From contig NW_006766945.1 in assembly GCF_000275845.1 (NCBI RefSeq), positions 1-40,611 on the forward strand: 40,611 nt of DNA. Reading direction: 5' to 3'. The notes beneath the pieces were generated by a model. It did no database searches, was not told the origin of the DNA, and worked only from the letters and a program-made list of their open reading frames with translations. The first letter of the stretch is position 1, and each line of letters opens with the position of its first letter. The translations under genes and the position numbers were made by a program. This DNA comes from Dichomitus squalens LYAD-421 SS1. Lineage: Eukaryota; Basidiomycota; Agaricomycetes; Polyporales; Polyporaceae. Positions 32,320-40,611 of the stretch are shown here, piece after piece.

Positions 32320-34993
32320 CTACCACTCTTCAATGTCGTCGTCCGACAGAAAATTCCCAGTAACGCTGTCGTCAGCTCCAGCCAGGGGGCGATCCTCACG
32401 CTGAGGCGTAGCCTCGTCGGGCACGGCCTCACCCTCCTGTGCGATCTCAACAAGGCCTCCGCGGACGTGTGCGAACTCGAGCTGAGAAAAGCTTCGGTGC
32501 GTCGATGGTATCGGTTCCGCAAACGCCCCTGGAGCACTCCATGAGCCGGCGTTTCGTCGACAAAAGTGGGTGCACGTACCCGCTCTCTCGGCAGCGCGCC
32601 ACAGGGAGCCGCTGCCCAGCACGACGTCGCGCGATCCCCACGAAGACACAGGCCAGCTTCCGAGCTGCATGAAGATCGTGAGATGAGCGTCGAGTATGAC
32701 CGCAGTGGCGAGCTTACCCGCTGCAACCACAGCTGCACGTCCCGCACGCCGTCTTCTGCCTCGTGCTGCTGCCTGAGCGTCTCGAAGAACGCGGGCTTGA
32801 ATGTCTTCTGGTTCCGTCGCGGGACAGGAGTGGGGAGCGCGTGCATCGTGCCCAGCGCTACGAGGTGGAACTGGTGCGGATTCGCTTGGTGCCACTATGC
32901 TGACCAGCATCAGGGACTTGTGGATAAGCGATCGAGGAGGGCTGATCACGTACGCTTTCGCCGCCACTCGAGTCCACCCAGCTCAGCGAGTCCATCAGGG
33001 CCTCGCACTCATCCAGCGTGTCGCAGTACTGGGTGTAGTTTTGATGGATGTAGAGCGACAGGAGCGAGGCGTCGATTGGCGTGTCCGCATACAACGTCTG
33101 CATCGTGGTCAAGATAGGATCAGGATGGTTGAAAAAGCCAGCGACGTACCTCGATGTCGACACGGCTCGCCCTTCGCTCGTGATGCTTGTAATGCGGTGG
33201 GAGCGGGGGTGGATCCTTGAGGCCCGCGTCGATCTCCTTTTCCCGCCGCACGTCTTTGGCAGACGACGACTTCCCGGACGGGTCCCCCTTACCTGACGTG
33301 TGGGGGCCTTGAGTTAAAGAGCACGCATACAGTGAGGAGAGGATACTGACGTTTATTATACATGATCTTCCCAAGAAGGTGGAACAACGCAAGGCTCTGC
33401 TCCCGCCGCGTCACCGCCTCCAGCATCACAGTCGCCGACGGGCCCTTCCCCTTCTTCGACCCTTTGGCGCCCGGCTTGTGCGTACCGTGGTCGGCCGTGC
33501 ACGCGAACTGGAGGGCGTTGATGGCGCTGCGGATGTCGCCGTTCGAGGACTCGACGATCAGCTCGAGGACGTCCTTCGTCGGGCGCGTGCCGACGGCGGA
33601 TGGGGAGGAGAAGTGCCGGTCGAGCATGGACTTGAGCGCGGTGCGCATGTACGTGGGTGCGATGGGGTTAAAGCTGCGTGAAGAGAGGAGACGTGAACGA
33701 CGGTCGCCGGGATAGCTGTTGACGATGGCGTATACGCACCTGATCTGTGTGACATACGGCGAGTTGTGGAGGTGTGGGGGGAGGACGTTCCGCATGTCTA
33801 TCGCTTCTTTGCTTCGGGATCGCCATCGCGCACCTCCCTCTTCGGCATCTTCGCCTCGCAGACCGGCGTCACTGATGATGATGATGAGTGGAGATACTCC
33901 GCCGTCTGGAGTTGCGACAAAGTCATCCAACGCCAAGTGGAAAGAAGCTTGGGTGGCGGGGTGGAGGATGTTCGGAAGGTCTTCGAGCAGGATGACCCGC
34001 CGACGTGACGAGCTAGCACTCGTGGAGGAGGAAGAGCTAGAGGGTGGGATCTGGGACGTGCGCGAGCCCTGGGTGGACTGCGTCTGGGAGGACTGTGTCT
34101 GCGACACGAAGATCGGACGACAAGTCGACGCTCGGGTGAGGAAGGTTCTGAACTTCTCCGCCAGGCCTTCGTATTCGACGCCATCCCAGTCTCCCTCAGA
34201 GCGAGAGAACCGTTCGTCCATGGTGTTCCGCCACTCGAGGACATCAAAGCCGAGTTCGTCGGAGAGCATGCGCACGGTTGCCGTCTTGGCCGTCCCGGCT
34301 GGTCCGGTCAGGACAAGTATCCGCTGGTGTGATGACATCGGGATGATGACTATAGTAGCGGAAAGCGTATGTCTGACCCACCCTGTACTTCTTCAGCTTT
34401 CCCGAAGGGTCGTTCCCGAACGCCTCCGACAGCCAATGACGGACATCTTGCACTTTGCGCTTGTGAACTGCGAGGTCATCCTGAAAGATTGTGAGTGGGT
34501 GAATTAATGTCCACACACTGGAAAGTACCTCATTCGTCGGCCCATAACGATCCACCCACAGGCGAGTATCTAGCGTATACATGAGCAGGAAGGCCTGAAG
34601 CGATTGAGAAGTCAGACGTACCAAACTCCTCAGCATCAAAACCCGCCGATAAAGCCACCTCTTTTCCCTTTCCCTTCGGGTCTTTGAATTCGCTCGACTT
34701 GGGCTGACTCACTTGACTGAGCTTAGGTTGACTGCTCTTGGGTTGCGGTGGAGTCGATTGAATGCCAGTGAGATCGAACATGGGCGGTCTGGCAAGCTGG
34801 ACACTTGCGGATGTCACCATGCACAGGCTCACACATCTACATATTATGTTGTACTTACAGACATCATAGGCTTCGTCTTGGCTTTCTTGGGGGGTGGTTC
34901 GGCGCCGTCGTCCACTTTGGCTTTACTGGCTCGCGAGGAAGAGATTGTGCTGCCGGGCTTTCTTGGCACTTTCGACGACTTCTTAGACGACAT
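32320..34993 (-). CDS. rad17: Checkpoint clamp loader Rad17 (Rad24-type RFC1-like AAA+ ATPase)
   Basis: The start at 34993 gives a basic nuclear N-terminus (MSSKKSSKVPRKPG). Exon joins keep frame through LWVDRYGPTNE, the family signature before the ATPase, then DDLAVHKRKVQDVRHWLSEA. Walker A is GPAGTAKTAT (about 34285-34320), Walker B is VILLEDLPN, and SNGDIRSAINALQF (about 33500-33545) is the sensor 2 region. A Ser-rich insert lies between the Walker motifs. The C-terminal part contains HQNYTQYCDTLDECEALMDS and NPHQFHLVALG and ends LSDDDIEEW, the conserved acidic tail. Rad17 with Rfc2-5 loads the 9-1-1 clamp at damaged DNA and activates the ATR checkpoint. All introns I checked are short GT-AG. 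It shares a promoter with the 3-HAO gene. Confidence 0.92.
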
Positions 34994-35489
34994 ACTGGCA
35001 GTGAGAAGCAGAGTTCAACGCAAGACTCGACAAGGGCATGCACACAGTAGAGAGACGGAGGATGAGCGGTTGGGCAGCCCCGGACTTGGAGAAACGAAAG
35101 CACGCGACGCGTCGTCGCCTGCTGAGAGCGCGTCACAGGGTCACGTGTCAGATGCTCGCGAGGGTAGCAGCACGTCACAACAGCCGATACTTGCGCGGGG
35201 CTTGACGCGACTGAGGTCCGCGCATGACGGTTTCTTTCCTACCGACGACCACGACCTGCGCCCTTTCCGATGTTAGACTCAATGCGTTCTGTAGCCCTCG
35301 ATACATGGTTTCTTGCATGCCCAGAACTCTCCTTCCGATGACCTGGAACCAGACATGTGCATTGATGACAACATCGACGGAATCTGCCGGTGGTCTGAGT
35401 AATGCTCGACATCCCCATTGACCGTATTCTACCATCCTCGCCCGACATCCTCCTCGCTTCCTACCTGACCACACTCAATATCGCTAGCT
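34994..35489. promoter_or_regulatory. Bidirectional promoter of rad17 and the 3-HAO gene
   Basis: About 500 bases separate two divergent starts. The region contains GACGCGTC (with the ACGCGT MluI-box core) about 115 bases before rad17, and TCACGTGT (an E-box CACGTG) at about 35141-35148. No gene lies inside; the short frames are shadows. Confidence 0.6.
35107..35112. promoter_or_regulatory. MluI cell-cycle box (ACGCGT)
   Basis: A perfect ACGCGT in an 8-bp palindrome lies upstream of rad17. In yeasts this is the MBF binding site controlling G1/S expression of replication and repair genes. The match to rad17's role is suggestive; a 6-mer can occur by chance. Confidence 0.4.
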
Positions 35490-36210
35490 ATGCCTCTTGC
35501 ACCCCCTCTGAATTTCCCCAAGTGGCTCAATGAGAACGGCCACCTTCTCAAGCCTCCTGTGAACAACTACTGCGTCTATTCCGGCAAGGACTTTACCGTC
35601 ATGGTCGTCGGCGGCCCGAACGAGCGAAATGACTACCATGTCAACGAGACCGAGGTCGGTCTCGTGTCCATCGCCCCGTGCTCTGTACCGAGACTGACGC
35701 TCGCTCGCGCCCGAACGTAGGAATGGTTCTACCAGCACAAGGGTGGCATGCTCCTCCGCGTGGTCGACGGCGAGGAGTTCAGGGACATCCGCATCGAGGA
35801 AGGCGAGATGTTCCTCCTCCCAGGTGAGCTCGAGACACTCGCGCACATCGCCCCGCGAAGCGCGGCGGTATTGAACCTTGAGTGACCGCGCAGCGAACAC
35901 CCCGCACAACCCCGTGCGATTCGCGAACACCATCGGGATCGTCGTCGAGCGCGTCCGTCCGGAGGGCTCCATCGGTGAGCATCTGCTTCCCCGAGCGCGC
36001 GCCTCTCCCCTTTGACGCAGGTCTTGGGCTTCAGACCGCCTGCGGTGGTACTGCAAGTCGGGCAAGCACGAGAAGCCGACGATCATCCGCGAGGACGCGT
36101 TCCACTGCACCGATCTCGGCACGCAGCTCAAGCCCATCATCCAGAATTGGATCAATAACGAGCTGATCCGCAAGTGCGCCGAGTGCGGAACCGTCGCGGA
36201 GGCGAAGTGA
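35490..36210 (+). CDS. bna1: 3-hydroxyanthranilate 3,4-dioxygenase
   Basis: Four exons (35490-35654, 35721-35823, 35894-35974, 36035-36210) give 174 residues, the usual length. The N-terminus [20 protein letters not shown] and [19 protein letters not shown] carry the cupin iron ligands (His and Glu). [28 protein letters not shown] (third ligand His) and [14 protein letters not shown] follow. The C-terminal [11 protein letters not shown] supplies the Cys-x-x-Cys rubredoxin-like site seen in fungal and bacterial enzymes; its partner pair is not obvious to me. The enzyme opens 3-hydroxyanthranilate with Fe(II) and oxygen, which leads to quinolinate and NAD+ in the kynurenine pathway. The gene is cytosolic, intact, and divergent from rad17. 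Confidence 0.94.
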
Positions 36211-37388
36211 CGACGGAAGGCGAACGGGTCTAAAGCGGAGAAGTTTCATTATAATGTATGTACCGATGTGTTGATCCTACGTGACGAACGAGTTCTTGGA
36301 GTAGCGCAGGAATGTCGCGTCGATGAGTTTGGTCTCTGCCCTCGAGTGTGCTTCGCATGTGCGAAGGTACGTCCATCCAAGGCCCGCCGGCTTCATTGTG
36401 CGAAGTGCTGCTTCGTGCTGCTTCGTTCGTCGCACATGCGCTTGACCACCTTTACTCCCATGTTCGCGTCGGAGTCTCCTGTCGGTTTGATCGTGGCTGA
36501 GCGCAAACTTGAGGTTCTTCGCCAGACGACAAATTATGAAGTCGTATTCTCAGGGCTGCCCCTTTGTATGTCGGAACTGCTGTGGGATCGCCTGGACCAT
36601 CTTCGCATAACATCGTAGCTTGTCAGCACATTGTCATATATTCCGCGCGCGGGGTTACTGATCCATCTATCTCGTGGTCAGATAGCGACTCTCTAAGTGC
36701 GGTCTTGCAGTGCTCAACCCCTAGAAATATCGTACTCCAATTCTCGTCTTTTTAAGTTTCCAAGGCAAGGTCACGCAGATCAGGTTGCGTCATTGCGATA
36801 ATCCATTCAGGCCGAGATATCCCATTCTCATGGACACAAGATGTTTTGCGCGCAGAACTGCTCAATCCGGAGGGCCTCGTGGTGTGTTCTAGTGAGGAGC
36901 TAGTAGGGTTGAGTTTCCAAAACTTCTCACGAGCTAACACAGCTCTCTCGTCTCACGATTGCCCTTCGCCTGTCCCCCTATGATCCCATGGACACACTCC
37001 AGGTCCTCTCGATCTGATGTGCACACTCTCGGGAACTACGTACGCCGGGACCATTCACTCCGTTCAGAGTGCTTCCTGAGTCTTCAGTAGGCTGACGCTG
37101 ACTATGGTGAAATCAGCAGTTGGCGTTCCAGAGTCACCGGTGGTTGTCTTGGGTTTTACATATTTACATTCACCAAGTGCGAACTACGATACCTGCGCCA
37201 TGTACAAACATCTATGATCTGACGCATATCAGACACGATCTACTCTTACCGTTATCAATTCGGTTACTGAGATGTGCGGGGTGGCCAGAGTCGAGAGAAC
37301 AGGTATTCTCTACGTGCACGCGAGCGGCTTTCGAGATAGAACGGTAGGTTGATAGAAATGTAGAGAAAAGATACAGTTAGGCTGTGGT
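36211..37388. other. Spacer with a possible minus-strand C-terminal exon
   Basis: A minus-strand frame running from about 36546 to a stop near 36281 is open for nearly 90 codons without ATG. It reads FIICRLAKNLKFALSHDQ, then AGLGWTYLRTCEAHSRAETK and ends DATFLRYSKNSFVT. Composition is protein-like, but no upstream exons can be joined. It may be a gene relic or the last exon of a gene I cannot build. The remaining 36620-37388 holds nothing recognised. Confidence 0.3.
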
Positions 37389-39917
37389 CTACACACAGAC
37401 AGAGACTCCGACGGGACTGTTCGGCGGCATCCAGCCGCGCCGCGCCGCATTCATGCCCACTTCCTCCGCAGCTCTGGCCATAGCAGCCTCCCCCGCCTTC
37501 TTCTCCTGCCGCTGACGCCCTGACAGCTTCTTCCAAACCGGCTTGTCCTGCTCGCCGCCTGCGTCCGCATTGGAAATTTCGACAGCGCGCCATGGAGGTG
37601 CAGACGCGCAGGACGTCTTCAGTTTCGCGGTGGCCTTGGCCGGGATCTTCCGAGGCACAACAACATAAGCTGGGGATTTGACTTTCCGCCTGCTACACGC
37701 GCACGTCGATGAGGAGGACGAGGACAGGGCCTGCGCAGCCGCGATCTTCCTGGACCTCGTCGGCGACTTGTGTGCGGTGCTCTTGGTCGCCTTGCTCGTC
37801 CGTGGCGGACGCCGTACGTCTGCGGAAGATCCAGAGGCAGAGGAGGAAGAAGCAAGGCTGAGGGTTGACCGGGATGAGCCGATACTGTTGTCCGCGTCGA
37901 CCCCGCAGATTTCGTCGATACGAGCCTGGAGCTCCGCGCGCGTCAGGGCCGGCTTGGATGGTTTGGGCGGCCATTCGGGGTCCATGCCCTCGATCTTGCG
38001 GATGAGCGCCTGCACGGTCGACTCGGAGGGTGGGAGCACGGACACCGAGCGGTCGGTGGTGAAGACCCGGGAGTCAGAGATAGGGCCGCCGATGCACGGT
38101 GAGGCTAGATGGCTCGTAGGGGCACGGGGCGAGAGAAGGGACGAAGCAGCTTGTCCGTGCGCAAAGCCAAGATCTGATGCCGGAGCGAGTCCGTTGTGAG
38201 CAGTCGCGCCGAGACCGGGGGGCGAGCGGGGATAGACGGACGGCATAGGACTCTGTACGTTGGACCAAGGGCTATCTGTGTTTCGACTGGTATGGAGTGG
38301 AGGGGCCCTGCACTCGACGCCGAGATCGGTCGTAGCCAGGGGCTGTATTATGGAGACTTCGTCGCAACCCTTCTGCGAGTCTTCGAAAACATTCAGGGGT
38401 AATCGCAGGACCAACTTTCGCCTCGGTTCCCCAGATGTATCTGTACGATACAACGGACCTGAGACGTTGAGGTGAAACTTAGTCGAAGGGGAAGGGCCAG
38501 GAATGGAACTTCGGAAGTTCGTGCCTCTCAGCGCATCCCCATCAAATGGTGGGGTTGGTTGATACGGTAAGACTCGGACTGAGACAGTCGAGAAAGACGG
38601 AGCGTGCTCGAGCAGGGGCTCAGGCCGAGGATTATCATCGCGCCGACGCCGTTGTTGATTGCCCTGTCAGAAGATAGCCGTATTCATCAGCCTGGGCGTC
38701 CAGAAGGATCACAAGTCGTAGAAGAGCACATACCTTCATTGCGACATCAGGAGGTAGAGCTCCAACACCACCTCCGATCTGAAGGAATCGCCAGCGCTGC
38801 TTTGCGGATAAGATCACCAAATCGAGAAAATGGGAGAGAAAGGCGGCAGTAGAGGTGAGGAAGCCTTTTGCGGCGTTCTTGATGTGCAGCGCTTCGCCAT
38901 CAACCCGACTCGCGACAGCGTAGAACGCGCGAACGCCCCAGGAAGAAAAAAGGACCAGCTTGATCTTGACCCCACATAATGCTTTGCAAGCGCTTGAGGC
39001 TACGAGAGAGGAGATGCACCGAGCGCTACCCTGAAGCCTCTCACCCGCCAAGCACGAACGATGGTATGCAATTTCGCCGACCGACATTCCGAGGCAGCCA
39101 AGTGATACGACGAGCCTCAAGAGCGAGATGCAAGCCGCGAACGACAGAACCATGGCGGCCCATGCAATGTAGCGCATGATGAGGCATGCTTGGAAGAGCA
39201 GCGCAAAGACGGTGAAGATCAATATGACGATAGGCACCCGACGCATGAAGACCAGAAGAAGCCCGTCCGTTGTTACGTCGTCGCCCGCGAAGAACAGAAT
39301 GTCAAGGAGTTCAAGACCCGTGCTGGCGTTGAGGGTCTCAACATCTTGCAGGTAGTTGCCCAGATTCAGTAGAGTGTTTCCATAGAAAACGAAGCCCGAG
39401 CTGCAGGCTGCGCGGACACTATCTAGAGTAGTCGTGAGTAGGACCCGTAGGGATGACCACATCTTGAGATGGGCCGTAGTGATGCGATATCTGATACAAG
39501 TGAGCTGAACTGAGTCTTCTAAAAATGTTGGGATAGATGGTGGGTGGGTATGAGGGAGAAGAAGGACACGCGCAGACCTGAAGCCAACATCCCGGCTGCA
39601 CCTGTGAGGTGACATTGACGTGTGAAGGGTGATAGCGAGCGAGTAAGCCACCGCGTCATCGCTGTGTTCGAATCTGTTGTAAACGGAGACGCCATAGCAG
39701 TCCAATGTGGGCGATGTTTTTCGACAAGAGTAGTGTTAGTCCAAGATCCTGCAGTGAAGCAAGTTGAATGACCCACAAAAGCGACATCGGCGAGTGAACG
39801 GGTACTCACCTCAGCCTCCCGGAACAGTTCCCCTTCAATGCTATCAAATTCATAGCTATCAAAGGCTGAATATCTTCCATCAAGTTCAATCTCGTCTTGA
39901 TATGTATCGGTAGCCAT
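37389..39917 (-). CDS. Membrane protein with a long Ser-rich tail, unknown function
   Basis: Exon 1 (39810-39917) encodes MATDTYQDEIELDGRYSAFD through FREAE and has a GTGAGT donor. The next joins (about 39500-39800) are not resolved. A long exon ending at 38734 encodes two to three membrane segments (VPIVILIFTVFALLFQACLI, then YIAWAAMVLSFAACISLLRL) and ends DVAMK. An exact phase-0 intron (38664-38733) leads to the last exon 37389-38663 (424 residues). That exon starts GNQQRRRRDDNPRPEPLL and is rich in Ser/Pro/Lys, with LTRAELQARIDEICGVDA and a C-terminal KPVWKKLSGRQRQEKKAGEA followed by MNAARRGWMPP. Membrane anchor plus basic disordered tail could fit a nuclear-envelope or ER-contact protein; that is speculation. 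I do not recognise the family. Confidence 0.6.
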
Positions 39918-40513
39918 GGTCAGAGGAGAAAACACGCAGTCGAAGTTTGCCTGCTGGACTGAGGTTTGACGGACCACCGGCAAAGGCCGTCGGCACCGTT
40001 CGGCGTCTCAGACATTGATCTGAGTTCGGAGTACTAGTCGCGCGCTTTCACCGTCCATCACTCGAATTCGCTGTGCTACGCCCTCATCCTTCCCTCCCCC
40101 TAGTGTTACAACTTGTTGACTCGATTGATACACCCTCAACCTACAGATGTGCTCCTTTCTTGGTTTGTGCAACTCGTTCACGAAATGGCGGCCCGCTCAA
40201 TCATGGGGCAAAAGATACCTTTCCACCCTCCAACTGTGTCCCGATGCGTGTCTGACAGGTAGCTGTGCTCTGAGCTGCAGAATGCGTCCCATGTTCAGCG
40301 TCATCATTCACCTCCACTATGGGTGAGAGTACCAGCCCACACCACGCGAGTGATCGTCGACTATCTCGTTCTCGACCGACACCTAACGGCTAATGCCCAG
40401 CCTCCGAGGCTTACACTTCTTTACAGCTTCGCTGTTCACTTTCGCGTGCACCCTCGCTTTCTCTCACTACCGTCTATTGCTACGCTGTTTGCTTTGCTCT
40501 CCAGACTGCTGTC
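39918..40513. promoter_or_regulatory. Divergent promoter region at the right end
   Basis: About 600 bases separate the divergent starts at 39917 and 40514. The last 80 bases before 40514 are pyrimidine-rich (CTTTCTCTCACTACC and TTTGCTTTGCTCTCC), typical of fungal transcription starts. No other gene is supported. Confidence 0.45.
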
Positions 40514-40611
40514 ATGACTTTCAGGAAATTCAAGAAGTCTACGAGAAACAAGTCATCGACCAAGATACCTGCAACTCCCGCCGTACCAGAATACACCGAA
40601 ACCGTGGTATG
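40514..40611 (+). CDS. Start of a gene leaving the window (partial)
   Basis: An ATG after the pyrimidine-rich tract opens MTFRKFKKSTRKNKSSTKIP and stays open to the window end (32 codons). The encoded N-terminus is basic. Too little remains to assign a family. The promoter-like upstream sequence is the main support. Confidence 0.45.
   Translation, partial: MTFRKFKKSTRNKSSTKIPATPAVPEYTETVV

Noticed and set aside
1..40611. CRISPR arrays, prokaryotic operons, tRNA or rRNA genes
   Set aside because: No regularly spaced repeats, no ribosome-binding sites, and no tRNA T-arm/anticodon pattern or rRNA core was found on reading both strands by eye. A tRNAscan-SE and Rfam run would be decisive.

Overview
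The window looks like nuclear DNA of a filamentous basidiomycete (Agaricomycetes). Evidence: genes lie densely on both strands, nearly every gene is cut by 45-65 nt GT-AG introns, proteins are rich in Ser/Pro low-complexity sequence, and an F-box family typical of mushroom-forming fungi is present at the left end. There are no operons, ribosome binding sites or prokaryotic genes. Gene structures below were built by hand from reading-frame continuity and splice consensus, so exon joins are inferences.

Left arm (1-11.6 kb): the end of a probable LTR retroelement (1-381) abuts a broken F-box gene (481-2335, minus). Then come an intact secreted calcineurin-like phosphoesterase (2877-4690, minus), an intact scavenger mRNA decapping enzyme DcpS/Dcs1 with its HIT triad (5285-6559, plus), and a 1361-residue largely disordered protein of unknown function (6845-11275, minus).

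Centre-left (11.6-18 kb): a glucosidase II alpha-subunit (GH31) gene on the minus strand (11584-15729) is clearly a pseudogene. It carries two TGG-to-stop changes, single-base frameshifts, an 8-bp tandem duplication and a small deletion. A 933-bp non-autonomous transposon with ~197-bp terminal inverted repeats and a TA target duplication sits in its last coding segment. A divergent gene (15970-18029, plus) encodes an unknown 667-residue protein and needs a GC-AG intron.

Centre (18-27 kb): this accessory stretch has few recognisable genes. It holds a second, unrelated inverted-repeat element (19545-20108, 564 bp, 118-bp perfect TIRs, TA duplication), a degenerate telomere-like repeat (20689-20749), a possible small acidic gene, coding-like fragments that cannot be assembled, and a Gln/Asn/Gly-rich small protein gene (26015-26438) with a TATA box.

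Right arm (27-40.6 kb): a frame-disrupted S28 serine carboxypeptidase (27233-29162, minus), an F-box protein (30496-32139, plus), the checkpoint clamp loader Rad17 (32320-34993, minus) sharing a bidirectional promoter with 3-hydroxyanthranilate 3,4-dioxygenase (35490-36210, plus), an unknown membrane protein with a Ser-rich tail (37389-39917, minus), and the first codons of a gene leaving the window (40514-40611, plus). The intact genes are ordinary housekeeping functions (mRNA cap turnover, NAD+ synthesis, DNA damage checkpoint). The unusual content is three decayed genes and two long-TIR transposons within 30 kb.
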